A DNA stretch of 43,171 nucleotides from Bacillota bacterium (GCA_021810565.1 JAJZIM010000022.1:1-43171), one strand, 5' to 3'. Shown: positions 8,655 to 16,832, numbered from the stretch's first letter. The notes: generated by a model not told the origin, from the letters alone. Made by a program: numbers and translations.

Positions 8655-9331
8655 TGCAGGTTCCTCCTTCCGCCGGCGTCCGGCTGAGGCTCCACGGACA
8701 CTTGCTCCACGGGCGCGAAGGCGGATTCCTCCCCGGCGTGGGAAACCAGCACCGCACCCCTAGGCGGTCCCTCGGATAGCCAGCGGCTTAGAAGGGACAC
8801 CACGCGGCTGCGGGAGAGGGGGTCCAAGGCCGCGGAGGGCTCGTCCAGGAGCAGCACCGTAGGCTCCAGGAGCAAGGCGCGCACCAGGGCCACCCGCGCC
8901 GCCTCGCCTCCCGACAAGTGCTGCGCCTCCTGGCGCCACACGGCCGGATCGAGGCCCAGCTGCTGCAAAAGCTCGCGGGCCCGGTCCGGGTCGAAGGGGA
9001 TGTCGCGCCGCACGGTGGCCAGGCGGAAGGGTTGCTGGAGGTTTTCCCCCACGTCTCCAAGGAGGCGCACCGGCTCCTGGGGCAGAAGCTGCACCTGCCG
9101 GCGCCAGCGCCCGGGGGGGAACTCATGCCAGGAGCGGCCCAACAGGCTCACCTCCCCGATGAGGGGCGGCTGCAGCCGGGCCAGGATGCGCAGCAGGGTG
9201 GTCTTGCCGCTGCCCGAGGCTCCGCTCACCGCCAACACGCCGCCGGCGGGCACGGCCCCGCTGACTGCCACCCGCCGCGGCGGATTATCCAAGCGGTACG
9301 CCAAGTCGCGGAAGACGAGGAGTTGTTCCAT
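8651..9331 (-). CDS. fetA: FetA-like metal export ABC transporter ATP-binding protein
   Basis: ATPase partner of the overlapping FetB-like permease. 226 residues. Seen: Walker A GASGSGKTT, a Q-loop region QLLPQEPVRLLG, the ABC signature LSGGEAARVALVRALL, Walker B VLLLDEPSAALD and the switch His in VLVSHAGEE. The ATG at 9331 has no ribosome binding site. A promoter-like element ends only six bases upstream, so the mRNA may start at or next to the ATG. The pair is divergent from the AAA/DUF4276 pair. Confidence 0.85.
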   Translation of the reverse strand: MEQLLVFRDLAYRLDNPPRRVAVSGAVPAGGVLAVSGASGSGKTTLLRILARLQPPLIGEVSLLGRSWHEFPPGRWRRQVQLLPQEPVRLLGDVGENLQQPFRLATVRRDIPFDPDRARELLQQLGLDPAVWRQEAQHLSGGEAARVALVRALLLEPTVLLLDEPSAALDPLSRSRVVSLLSRWLSEGPPRGAVLVSHAGEESAFAPVEQVSVEPQPDAGGRRNLQ

Positions 9332-9337
9332 GACGGA

Positions 9338-9367
9338 ATGATAGCATTAGACCGGTTGCGCGGGCAA
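9338..9367 (-). promoter_or_regulatory. candidate fetAB promoter, predicted leaderless
   Basis: Read on the minus strand: TTGCCC (9362-9367), 18-base spacer, TATCAT (9338-9343) preceded by TGC. The fetA ATG begins six bases after the -10 hexamer, about where transcription should start. The -35 hexamer is the same TTGCCC as at both B12 promoters. Confidence 0.5.
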
Positions 9368-9467
9368 CGGGCATCCGGGGCCTGGTGCCATAGGGCGCAG
9401 GGGGAGCAGGTGGGGGAAGGCTCGCAGCCGACACGGATGGGGCGGACGCACGGCCGCCAGGCACATC

Positions 9468-9496
9468 TTGACAGCGAAAGCGGAGGCAGTTAGGCT
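9468..9496 (+). promoter_or_regulatory. candidate promoter of the AAA/DUF4276 pair
   Basis: A consensus TTGACA (9468-9473), 17-base spacer, and a weak -10 TAGGCT (9491-9496), about 50 bases before the ATPase start. Support rests mostly on the perfect -35 and the spacing. Confidence 0.4.
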
Positions 9497-9544
9497 GAAG
9501 TAGTCAAGATGGCCGGAAACAGGTGCCGAAGAGGAGTGCCGCGG

Positions 9545-10798
9545 ATGAAGGCTCCCGTGCTGCAGCGTCTGTCCCTACGAAACCTCCTGTCCTTCGGCCC
9601 CGCGGGGGAGACGGTGGAACTGGGCTCCCTGAACGTTTTGATCGGTCCGAACGGCAGTGGCAAGTCCAACCTGCTGGAAGCGGTTGGTTTACTGAAGGCC
9701 ACGCCGAACGACCTTGCCGGGACCATTGCCCAAAGCGGCGGTGTCGAGGACTGGCTATGGCAGGGGGAAGGACGCCAGGGAGAGCCTGCGTCCATTGAGG
9801 CCATCCTCGAGTACTCTCGCGGCCGCATGCCGCTACGCTACCAGCTGGAGTTCACCGCCGACGGCCACGGCATGGCCAGAATCGTGAACGAACGAATAGA
9901 GAACGAGCATGCGGAGGCTGGCCATGAGCGACCATTTTTTTACTTCGGATACGAGAACGGCATCCCCCGCATCAGCGTCCCGGGTCACGGTGGGTACGTG
10001 GAGGATGCCCCTGCCCTGATGCGGGAGCGCTGGCCCGAATATGGAGAGGTCAGAAGGTTAGAGCTGAAGCGCGATTCCCTGGACCCTAGCTTGTCCGTAC
10101 TGGCACAGCGACAGGGAGAGGAAATGTACCCGGAGTTGACCTACGTCAGTGACATCTTCAGCAAGATCAGGCTGTATCGGGAGTGGTGGATTGGCCGGCA
10201 AACCAGCCCGCGCATGGCGCAGCGCGCAGATCTTCGACGCGAGTTTCTGGAGGAGAGCGCGGCCAATCTGGCGTTGGTACTAAACTACCTCAAACTGAAA
10301 AAGGGCACCAAGAAGCAAATCCTCGATTACCTGCAGCGATTTAACGACAAGATCGCAGGGTTCGAGTTCGAGATCGTCGGGGGCAACGCGCAACTGTTCA
10401 TCGAGGAGCAGGGACTGCGGAAGGCCTTGCCGGCCACGCGCCTGTCCGACGGCACCCTCCGGTACCTGTGCCTCCTCACCATACTGCTGCACCCGTCCCC
10501 GCCACCGCTGCTGTGCATCGAGGAGCCGGAACTGGGGCTGCACCCGGACATCATGGAGACCTTGGGAGAACTGCTCTTGGGAGCGGCGCAGCGCACGCAG
10601 CTCATTATCACCACCCATTCGGACGCGCTGGTGGACGCCTTGACCACGGCGCCCGAGGCGGTGCTGGTGTGCGAGCGGGGACCTGACGGCGGGACGCATT
10701 TTCAGCGGCTGTCTGAGGAGCGACTGCACGACTGGCTGCAGGAGTATCGCCTGGGAGAGCTATGGCGCAAGGGCGAACTGGGAGGCAATCCATGGTGA
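9545..10798 (+). CDS. AAA ATPase, RecF/OLD-like (AAA_21 type)
   Basis: A 417-residue ATPase of the SMC/RecF/OLD class. Seen: LRNLLSFG, LIGPNGSGKSNLLEAV (Walker A about 34-41), the signature-like LSDGTLRYLCLLTIL, Walker B LLCIEEPELGLHPD (about 325) and the switch segment LIITTHSDALVD (about 360). The ATG at 9545 is preferred over 9509 because GAGGAG lies eight bases upstream and the protein then starts at the usual beta strand. It overlaps the next gene by seven bases. Proteins of this class paired with a TOPRIM-like partner occur in phage defence (OLD, Gabija, Septu-like systems); the role here is inferred from the pairing. Confidence 0.85.
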   Translation: MKAPVLQRLSLRNLLSFGPAGETVELGSLNVLIGPNGSGKSNLLEAVGLLKATPNDLAGTIAQSGGVEDWLWQGEGRQGEPASIEAILEYSRGRMPLRYQLEFTADGHGMARIVNERIENEHAEAGHERPFFYFGYENGIPRISVPGHGGYVEDAPALMRERWPEYGEVRRLELKRDSLDPSLSVLAQRQGEEMYPELTYVSDIFSKIRLYREWWIGRQTSPRMAQRADLRREFLEESAANLALVLNYLKLKKGTKKQILDYLQRFNDKIAGFEFEIVGGNAQLFIEEQGLRKALPATRLSDGTLRYLCLLTILLHPSPPPLLCIEEPELGLHPDIMETLGELLLGAAQRTQLIITTHSDALVDALTTAPEAVLVCERGPDGGTHFQRLSEERLHDWLQEYRLGELWRKGELGGNPW

Positions 10799-11367
10799 GG
10801 GAGGTCCGGATCCACTTCGAAGGCCATCGAAGCCTGCGCCAGGGCTTGGGGCAATTCTTCAGGCGCTGGTCGAGCCGACCACGGGTGCGCCTCATCGCCG
10901 GGGGCGGCAGGGAGGATACGATGCGGGACTTTGTGCGGGGGATCTGGGCTCATCCGGAAAGCCTCGTGGTGTTGCTGGTGGACTTGGACGGGGATGATGC
11001 CGCCGGCTTGCGCACTCAGCTTCGCACCCGGGTGGCGACGATTGATCCGCAGTTGCAGGTGCACTTCATGGTGCAAGTGATGGAGACCTGGTTCTTGGCC
11101 GACCGGCAGGCTCTGCGGGATTTCTACGGCGCAGATCTTCAGGAGGGGCGTCTGCCCGGCAACCCTCGGGTGGAAGAGATAGACAAGGGGGACGTCTTGG
11201 AGGGCCTGCATCTAGCCACGCAGAAAGCCAGCAAAGGCTGCTACCACAAAACGCGGCATGCGCCGCAGCTTTTGGCCCGTTTGGATCCGGAGCGGGTGGC
11301 CGCGGCGGCACCTAATTGCCGAGGACTGCTGGACATCCTCGCGGAGGTGGCGGCTGCCCACCGGTAG
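10792..11367 (+). CDS. DUF4276-like (TOPRIM-related) partner protein
   Basis: A 191-residue protein that matches the DUF4276 layout. Seen: a conserved N-terminal acidic motif (HFEGHRS, residues 8-14), VLLVDLDGDDAAG (DxD motif), QVMETWFLADR, KASKGCYHKTRHAPQLLARLD, and a final helix. The E plus DxD arrangement resembles TOPRIM metal-binding folds, so it may be a nuclease subunit working with the upstream ATPase. The ATG at 10792 has GGGAGG six bases upstream; the longer frame from 10762 lies inside the ATPase gene. The family assignment is from memory of motifs, so moderately sure. Confidence 0.72.
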   Translation: MVREVRIHFEGHRSLRQGLGQFFRRWSSRPRVRLIAGGGREDTMRDFVRGIWAHPESLVVLLVDLDGDDAAGLRTQLRTRVATIDPQLQVHFMVQVMETWFLADRQALRDFYGADLQEGRLPGNPRVEEIDKGDVLEGLHLATQKASKGCYHKTRHAPQLLARLDPERVAAAAPNCRGLLDILAEVAAAHR

Positions 11368-11403
11368 CTGGCCTGCGGCTTTGCGCCGCCCGCGGTCATG
11401 CCC

Positions 11404-11432
11404 TTGCCCTCCCCCCTCCCCTGTGCTATATT
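11404..11432 (+). promoter_or_regulatory. promoter of B12 operon 2 (extended -10)
   Basis: TTGCCC (11404-11409), 17-base spacer, TATATT (11427-11432) with TG one base before it. Same architecture as the operon 1 promoter. Confidence 0.7.
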
Positions 11433-11450
11433 CCTCTTAGCTTAGACTTT

Positions 11451-11583
11451 CCGCCGGGTGTCGGGAAGAAGGTGCAAATCCTTCGCGGTCCCGCCACTGT
11501 AATCGGGGAGCGACCCGCCGTGAGCCACCCACAGGGGAAGGCGCGGGGAGCGTCGATCCGGAGCCAGGAAACCGGCCCGGCGG
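11451..11583 (+). ncRNA. cobalamin riboswitch 2
   Basis: Second cobalamin aptamer, nearly the same sequence as riboswitch 1. Seen: P1 arms 11451-11458 and 11576-11583, GGTGCAAATCC, GCGGTCCCGCCACTGTAA and the B12 box GAGCCAGGAAACCGGC. Differences from copy 1 are concentrated in the peripheral stem around 11520-11535. It precedes an intrinsic terminator and cbiE, so both B12 operons should respond together. Confidence 0.95.
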
Positions 11584-11614
11584 ATGGGGAGCGCCGCCTT
11601 CGGCGAAGAGGGGG

Positions 11615-11651
11615 ACCCCTGCCCTGACCTTGCCTCGAGGCCGGGGTTTTT
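11615..11651 (+). terminator. riboswitch 2 expression-platform terminator
   Basis: Arms 11615-11623 and 11639-11647 pair over nine positions with one mismatch, followed by a run of T (11647-11651). Unlike riboswitch 1 the cbiE ribosome binding region (GGGTGG, about 11661) lies downstream of the hairpin, so only transcription should be controlled here. Confidence 0.75.
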
Positions 11652-11672
11652 CGTTTAAAAGGGTGGTGGCGG

Positions 11673-12293
11673 ATGGAACCCATGGTGGTGGCAGGCATCG
11701 GTCCCGGCGCCTCGGACTACCTGACGCCAGCGGTGGTGCAGGCCGTGGCCCGGGCCGAGGTCCTGGTAGGCGGGCGCCGCGCCCTGGCCCTTTTTCCCGA
11801 TATTGCGGCTCGACGAGTGCTCATCGACCGCGACCTGGAGGGCTTGGTGCGCGAGCTGCGGCGGGTACGGGAGCGGCGGGTGGTGGTGCTGTGCTCGGGG
11901 GATCCCGGCCTCTTCGGGCTTTTGGCCTTCCTGCGGCGGCACTTCGCTGGCGAGGAGCTGCGGGTTTTGCCGGGGATCAGCGCGGTGCAGTTGGCCTTTG
12001 CCCGGGCGGCCCTGCCTTGGCACGATGCCCGGATCTTCAGCCTGCACGGTCGGGAGGCCGGGGATACGCTGCGCCAGATCGCCGCTTGCCACAAGGCGGC
12101 GGTCCTGGGCGAGCCGCGCTACCCCCCCGCTCGCCTGGGGGAGGAACTTTCGGCTGCCGGGTGCGGGCCGCGGCGGGTGTTTCTGGGCTTTGACCTGGGC
12201 GGCGAGGGAGAACGGTGCGGGCAGGGAGGCATGGAGGTGCTGGCCGCGGAGCCGGAGGGGGGAAACTACGTGGCGGTGATCTGGCGTGAGTGA
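11673..12293 (+). CDS. cbiE: cobalt-precorrin-7 (C5)-methyltransferase
   Basis: SAM-dependent methylation of C-5; in many bacteria it is fused to CbiT as CobL, here separate. 206 residues. Seen: the tetrapyrrole methyltransferase glycine loop AGIGPGASDYLTP, VLVGGRRAL, VVVLCSGDPGLFGL, VLPGISAVQLAFARAALPWHDA and FSLHGRE, characteristic of CbiE. First gene of operon 2 behind riboswitch 2. The ribosome binding site is weak (GGTGG). It overlaps cbiT by eight bases. Confidence 0.93.
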   Translation: MEPMVVAGIGPGASDYLTPAVVQAVARAEVLVGGRRALALFPDIAARRVLIDRDLEGLVRELRRVRERRVVVLCSGDPGLFGLLAFLRRHFAGEELRVLPGISAVQLAFARAALPWHDARIFSLHGREAGDTLRQIAACHKAAVLGEPRYPPARLGEELSAAGCGPRRVFLGFDLGGEGERCGQGGMEVLAAEPEGGNYVAVIWRE

Positions 12294-12879
12294 GCGGTGG
12301 CCCTTCGCCGTCCCCGGCATTCCCGATGCGTGGTTTGAGCGGGGAAACGTGCCCATGACCAAGGAGGAGGTGCGCACGGTGGCCCTGGCCAAGGCCCGCC
12401 TTTTGCCCGACGGCGTCGTGTGGGACGTGGGGGCGGGCACGGGCAGCCTCAGCGTGGAGGCCGCCCTGCGCTGCCGGCAGGGGCGCGTGTTCGCCATCGA
12501 GCGGGATGCGGAGGCGCAGGCCCTCCTGGCGGCCAACGCCCGGCGTTTCGGCGTAGGCAACGTGGAGTTGGTGGCTGGGGAGGCCCCCGAGGCCCTGACC
12601 GGGCTGCCGGCCCCGGACCGCGTCCTCCTCGGCGGCTCGGGCGACCGCCTGGACTCCATCCTGCAGGCGGTGCGGGAGCGCCTGCGTCCGGAGGGCCGGG
12701 TGGTGGTCCTGGCGGTGTCCCTGCGGACCCAGGGGGACGCCTTTCGGCTGCTGGGAGAGTTGGGCTTCAAATGGGAGGCCAGTTTAGTCCAGGTGGCCCG
12801 CAGCCGCCCCCTCGGCGGGCAGCACCTGTGGCAGGGGCTCAACCCCGTGGCCGTCTTTGTGGGAGAGGTGGGAGCCTAA
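12286..12879 (+). CDS. cbiT: cobalt-precorrin-6B (C15)-methyltransferase, decarboxylating
   Basis: Methylates C-15 and removes the C-12 acetate carboxyl. 197 residues, usual length. Seen: GIPDAWFERGNVPMTKEEVR, the class I methyltransferase motif WDVGAGTGSLSVEAA, FAIERDAEA as motif II, and PDRVLLGGSGDRL, typical of CbiT. Starts eight bases inside cbiE; its TAA shares one base with the ATG of cbiL. Confidence 0.94.
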   Translation: MSERWPFAVPGIPDAWFERGNVPMTKEEVRTVALAKARLLPDGVVWDVGAGTGSLSVEAALRCRQGRVFAIERDAEAQALLAANARRFGVGNVELVAGEAPEALTGLPAPDRVLLGGSGDRLDSILQAVRERLRPEGRVVVLAVSLRTQGDAFRLLGELGFKWEASLVQVARSRPLGGQHLWQGLNPVAVFVGEVGA

Positions 12880-13565
12880 TGGCACAGCAGCTTTGCGGCG
12901 TGGGCTTGGGGCCGGGAGACCCGGAGCTCTTGACCGTCAAGGCACGACGGGTCTTGCAGGAGGTGGGTCTGATTTTCTGTCCTGCGGCGCGGCCGGGGAG
13001 GAGCCGAGCCCGCTCGCTGGTGGAGTCCCTGAACTTGAGGGTGGCGGTGGAGGAACTGCTTTTCCCCATGGTCCGAGGAGAAGAAGCCGCGGCGGCGGCG
13101 GCGGCGGCGGATCGGGTGGCCGCGGCTCCCCAGGCGCGGGTGGCCTTCGCCTGTCTGGGGGACCCCGCTTTGTACAGCACCTTCGGCTATCTGCGCCGCG
13201 AGCTTTTCCGCAGCCATCCTGAAGTGGCGGTGGAGGTGGTGCCCGGGGTGACTTCCCTGGCCGAAGCGTGTGCTCGGGCGGGGGAGGCCTTGGTCTTGGG
13301 GAGGGAGCGCCTGGCCATTCTGCCGGGGGGGGAGGACCCGGACACCTTGGAACGGATCCTGAGGGATTTCGACGCCGTGGCCTTCCTGAAGCAGGGATCC
13401 CAGCTGCCGCAAGCGCTGGCGGCGGTGCGCAGCTCAGGGCGGCTTCCCGAGGCGGCCCTGTTCGGCGATCTGGCCGGGGAGGCGGTGATCCGGCGCGCTC
13501 CCTCGGACGCCCAGGCCGGATATTTCTCCTTGCTGTTGGTGCGCCGGGGGGGGTGGCCGGAGTGA
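12879..13565 (+). CDS. cbiL: cobalt-precorrin-2 C20-methyltransferase
   Basis: SAM-dependent C-20 methylation, the first methylation after cobalt insertion. 228 residues. Seen: GVGLGPGDPELLTVKARRVLQ, ADLVFCPA-like GLIFCPA, LLFPMV, a poly-alanine helix, FACLGDPALYSTFGYL and VVPGVTSLAEACARAG with FLKQGSQ further on, matching CbiL/CobI. The ATG overlaps the cbiT stop as TAATG with GGAG four bases upstream. Its TGA overlaps the GTG of cbiF. Confidence 0.93.
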   Translation: MAQQLCGVGLGPGDPELLTVKARRVLQEVGLIFCPAARPGRSRARSLVESLNLRVAVEELLFPMVRGEEAAAAAAAADRVAAAPQARVAFACLGDPALYSTFGYLRRELFRSHPEVAVEVVPGVTSLAEACARAGEALVLGRERLAILPGGEDPDTLERILRDFDAVAFLKQGSQLPQALAAVRSSGRLPEAALFGDLAGEAVIRRAPSDAQAGYFSLLLVRRGGWPE

Positions 13566-14317
13566 TCCATATCGTGGGTGCCGGGCCGGGGGACCCGGAG
13601 CTTCTGACCCGCAAGGGGGCGCGGCTGCTGGCCGAGGCCGATCTGGTCCTGTACGCCGGGTCTTTGATCAACCCGGAAATCCTGCGAGAGGCGCGGCCCG
13701 GGTCGCGCCGCCTGGACACCGCGGCGATGACCCTGGAGGAGATGGTGGCCGCCTGCCGGGAAGCCCACGGGCGGGGCCAGGAGGTGGTGCGGCTGTCCTC
13801 CGGGGATCCGTGCTTGTACGGCGCGACGGCCGAGCTGACCACCGAGCTGGACCGGCACGGTGTCCCTTGGGAGATAGTGCCGGGAGTGAGCTCTTTTCAG
13901 GCGGCGGCGGCCGCCCTGGGGGTGGAGTACACCCTGCCCGGCGTCAGCCAGACCCTAATTCTGACCCGCATGGCGGGACGCACCCCCGTGCCGCCGGCGG
14001 AGGATCTGGAGCGGTTGGCGGCGACGGGAGCGTCCATGGCCATCTTCCTCAGCGCGGACCGGGTGGGCGGCGTGGTCGAGCGCCTGCTGGCCGGCGGCTA
14101 TCCGCCCGACACCCCCGCCGCCGTGGTGAGCCGAGCCTCCTGGCCCGAGGAGCGCCGGGCGGAGGGCACCTTGGCGGACATCGCGGGGAAGGCCGCGGCC
14201 GAGGGCATCCGGCGCACGGCGCTGATCCTGGTGGGGGCCTTCCTCACCCGGCGCGGGGAGCGCTCCCGCCTGTATGATCCGGCCTTTACCCACGGCTGCC
14301 GGGAGGCCCGCCGATGA
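13562..14317 (+). CDS. cbiF: cobalt-precorrin-4 C11-methyltransferase
   Basis: SAM-dependent C-11 methylation. 251 residues, usual length. Seen: IVGAGPGDPELLTRKGARLL, LVLYAGSLINPEIL, VVRLSSGDPCLYGA, IVPGVSSFQAAAAALGVEYTLP and the QTLILTRMAGRTPVP stretch, diagnostic for CbiF/CobM, then SRASWPEE. GTG at 13562 overlaps the cbiL stop as GTGA. Overlaps cbiG as ATGA. Confidence 0.96.
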   Translation: MIHIVGAGPGDPELLTRKGARLLAEADLVLYAGSLINPEILREARPGSRRLDTAAMTLEEMVAACREAHGRGQEVVRLSSGDPCLYGATAELTTELDRHGVPWEIVPGVSSFQAAAAALGVEYTLPGVSQTLILTRMAGRTPVPPAEDLERLAATGASMAIFLSADRVGGVVERLLAGGYPPDTPAAVVSRASWPEERRAEGTLADIAGKAAAEGIRRTALILVGAFLTRRGERSRLYDPAFTHGCREARR

Positions 14318-15306
14318 CCACGGCGGTGCTGGCCTTGAACCGCCGGGGAGCCGTCGTGGCGGGCAAGCTGGGGGAGGCCTTGCCGGCGGACGTGCTGCTG
14401 CCGCGGCGACTGGACCCGGCGGGCTTCGGATCGTTGGCCGAGGCCGTGGGGCAGGCGTTTTCCCGCTACCGCGGCCTGGTCATGGTCATGGCGGCGGGGA
14501 TCGTGGTGCGCACCGTGGCGCCGCTCTTGAGGGACAAATTCCAGGACCCGGCGGTGGTGCAGGTGGACGAGGACGGACGCTTCGCCGTAAGCCTCCTTTG
14601 CGGGCACCTGGGCGGGGCCAACGACCTGGCCCGGCGGGTGGCGGCGGTCCTGGGCGCCCAGGCGGTCATCAGCACCGCCTCGGAGCTGGCGGGAGTGCCC
14701 TCCCTGGACCTCTTGGCCCGGGATTTCGGCTTGGTCCCCGAGCCGCGGGAGGCTCTGGCCGAGGTGGGCAGCCGCCTGGTGGACCAAGAGCCGGTCGGCT
14801 TCTACGGCGACCGTGTGCCGCCGGGTTTCCCCTGGGCGGTCCAGCCCCTGGCAGAGTTCCCGGGGCGCGGGCCGGCGGTGGTGCTGACGGATCGGCTGCT
14901 TTCCGCCCCGGGCTGCCTCTTCCTGCGGCCGCAGCGGCTGACCCTGGGAGTGGGTTGCCGGCGAGGCACGTCGGGGGAGACGATCCTGGCGGCCTGCCGG
15001 GCGGCCCTGGCGGCGGGGGCGCGCAGCGCCCTAAGCCTGAAGGCTCTGGCCACGGTGGACCGGCGGAGGGACGAGACGGGCTTGCGCCAGGCGGCGACCG
15101 CCATGGAACGCCCCCTTTTGGCCTACACCCTGGACCAACTGGCCCTGGCGCCATGCCCCGACCCGTCCGCCTTCGTGCGCCAGCGGCTGGGCATCGACGG
15201 GGTGTGCGAGCCGGCGGCGCTCCTGGCGGCGGGGGAGGGCTCCCGCCTGGTGGTGCCCAAGCGGGCGGGAGGCGGCGTGGCGGTGGCCTTGGCGGAGGTG
15301 GGATAA
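14314..15306 (+). CDS. cbiG: cobalt-precorrin-5A hydrolase
   Basis: Opens the lactone ring of cobalt-precorrin-5A and releases the C2 fragment as acetaldehyde. 330 residues. Seen: VMAAGIVVRTVAPLLRDKFQDPAVVQVDEDGRF with CGHLGGANDLARRVA (N-terminal domain) and ELAGVPSLDLLARDFGL, a linker, then the C-terminal domain LGVGCRRGTSGETI and ALSLKALATVDRRRDETGL. Both halves are complete. ATG overlaps the cbiF stop as ATGA. Confidence 0.95.
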   Translation: MTTAVLALNRRGAVVAGKLGEALPADVLLPRRLDPAGFGSLAEAVGQAFSRYRGLVMVMAAGIVVRTVAPLLRDKFQDPAVVQVDEDGRFAVSLLCGHLGGANDLARRVAAVLGAQAVISTASELAGVPSLDLLARDFGLVPEPREALAEVGSRLVDQEPVGFYGDRVPPGFPWAVQPLAEFPGRGPAVVLTDRLLSAPGCLFLRPQRLTLGVGCRRGTSGETILAACRAALAAGARSALSLKALATVDRRRDETGLRQAATAMERPLLAYTLDQLALAPCPDPSAFVRQRLGIDGVCEPAALLAAGEGSRLVVPKRAGGGVAVALAEVG

Positions 15307-15308
15307 GC

Positions 15309-16049
15309 ATGGGCGAGGCTGCGGGGCGGCTGTGGGTGGTGGGCATCGGGCCCGGCGACCGGTTGGACCTGACGGAGCGGGCGCGGCTGGCCTTGGCCCA
15401 GGCCGAAGTGCTGGTGGGCTACCCGCCGTTCCTGCGCTCCTTGGGGGAACTGGCGGCGGGGAAGCGGCGGGTGGCCACGGGCATGGGCGGCGAGGTGGAG
15501 CGGTGCCGGCGGGCCGTGGAGTTGGCGCGCTCTGGGGAGCGGGTGGCGGTGGTTTCCAGCGGCGACCCCGGGGTGTACGGCATGGCGGGTCTGGTCCTGG
15601 AACTGCTCCGGGAGGGGGCGCAGGTTCCGGTGGAGGTGGTGCCGGGGGTGACGGCGGCCACGGCGGCGGCCGCCCTGCTCGGGGCGCCCCTGATGCACGA
15701 CTTCGCGGTGGTGTCCTTAAGCGACCTGCTCACTCCCTGGGACGTGATCGAGGCGCGGCTGCGGGCGGTGGCGGCCGCGGATTTCGTGCTGGCCTTGTAC
15801 AACGTGCGCAGCCGCGGCAGGCCAGATCACCTGCGCCGCGCCGCTGACGTGCTGCTGGAGGCTCGGGATGGAAGCACCCCCGTGGGAATGGTGGGGGAGG
15901 CGGGCCGCACCGGCAGCCGGGTCACCCTCACCGACCTGGCCCATCTGGGGCAGCAGGCGGCGGACATGCTCACCACGGTCATCATAGGCTCCCGCGGCAC
16001 CTTCCGGGTGGGAGACCGCATGATCACCCCCAGGGGGTACCGGCTGTGA
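15309..16049 (+). CDS. cbiH: cobalt-precorrin-3B C17-methyltransferase (ring contraction)
   Basis: SAM-dependent C-17 methylation with ring contraction. 246 residues. Seen: VVGIGPGDRLDLTERARLAL, VGYPPFLRSL, VAVVSSGDPGVYGMAGLVLEL, VVPGVTAATAAAALLGAPLMHDFAVVSLSDLLTPWDVI and FVLALYNVRSRGRP, all diagnostic for CbiH. The extra iron-sulfur or fused domains found in some lineages are absent. The ATG at 15309 follows the cbiG stop by two bases; the frame is open upstream but that part lies inside cbiG. Its stop overlaps cbiJ as GTGA. Confidence 0.95.
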   Translation: MGEAAGRLWVVGIGPGDRLDLTERARLALAQAEVLVGYPPFLRSLGELAAGKRRVATGMGGEVERCRRAVELARSGERVAVVSSGDPGVYGMAGLVLELLREGAQVPVEVVPGVTAATAAAALLGAPLMHDFAVVSLSDLLTPWDVIEARLRAVAAADFVLALYNVRSRGRPDHLRRAADVLLEARDGSTPVGMVGEAGRTGSRVTLTDLAHLGQQAADMLTTVIIGSRGTFRVGDRMITPRGYRL

Positions 16050-16801
16050 TCCTGGTACTGGCGGGCACGCGGGAGGGGCGGGAGGTGGTGGAGCTCCTGC
16101 GCCGGCACGGGCGACAGGTGCTGGCCAGCGCGGTCAGCGCCTACGGCGGGGAGCTGGCCGGCGCGGATCTGGTGCGGGTGGGCGCCTTGGACCGGGAAGG
16201 GATGGAGGGCTTGCTGCGGGAGCAGCGGGTGCGGGCCTTGGTGGACGCCACCCATCCGTACGCTCAGGAGGCTTCCCGCAACGCGCGGGCGGCCTGCCGC
16301 GCCGCGGGTGTGCCCTACCTCCGGTTGGAGCGGCCGCCGGCCGCCCTGCCGCCCACCGGGGAGGTGCACCAGGTGGCGGACTACCCGGCGGCGGCCGAAC
16401 TGGCCGTGACCTTCGGCTCCTCGGTGTTCCTGAGCACCGGCAGCCGCCGCTTGGCGGTGTTCGTGGCCGCCGCCCGCCCCCGGGGGGTGCGGGTGGTGGC
16501 CCGGGTGTTGCCCGAGGTGGAGGCGTTGATCGAGTGTCGGCGGTTGGGGCTTGGGCCGGCGGACGTGGTGGCCATGCAGGGTCCCTTCACCAGGGAGCTG
16601 AACCTGGCCCTCTTCCGGCATTATCAGGCGGCGGTGGTGGTGTCCAAGGAGAGCGGGGAGGCGGGGGGATTCCCCGAGAAGGCCGCGGCGGCGGCCGAAC
16701 TGGGCCTGCCCCTGGTGGTGATCCGCCGGGGGCAGGCCGATCCTGTGGCAGTGGCTTCGCCCCGCGAGGCCCTGGAGTGGGTGCTGCGCACGGTGCCGTG
16801 A
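16046..16801 (+). CDS. cbiJ: cobalt-precorrin-6A reductase
   Basis: NADH-dependent reduction of the macrocycle. 251 residues. Seen: LVLAGTREGREVVELL (Rossmann-like start), VDATHPYAQEASRNARAACRAAGVPYLRLERP, STGSRRLAVF, VVARVLP, MQGPFTRELNLALF and VVSKESGEAGGFPEKAAAA, all characteristic of CbiJ/CobK. GTG start overlapping cbiH. The last gene of the tightly packed part of operon 2; 66 bases separate it from the transporter gene. Confidence 0.95.
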   Translation: MILVLAGTREGREVVELLRRHGRQVLASAVSAYGGELAGADLVRVGALDREGMEGLLREQRVRALVDATHPYAQEASRNARAACRAAGVPYLRLERPPAALPPTGEVHQVADYPAAAELAVTFGSSVFLSTGSRRLAVFVAAARPRGVRVVARVLPEVEALIECRRLGLGPADVVAMQGPFTRELNLALFRHYQAAVVVSKESGEAGGFPEKAAAAAELGLPLVVIRRGQADPVAVASPREALEWVLRTVP

Positions 16802-16803
16802 CC

Positions 16804-16832
16804 TTTCCAAAGCCGCTGCGCTCCGGTATATT
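16804..16832 (+). promoter_or_regulatory. candidate internal promoter before the NicO-like gene
   Basis: TTTCCA (16804-16809), 17-base spacer, TATATT (16827-16832), in the only sizeable gap of operon 2. It could let the transporter-cbiC-cobO genes be expressed independently of riboswitch 2. Confidence 0.4.
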
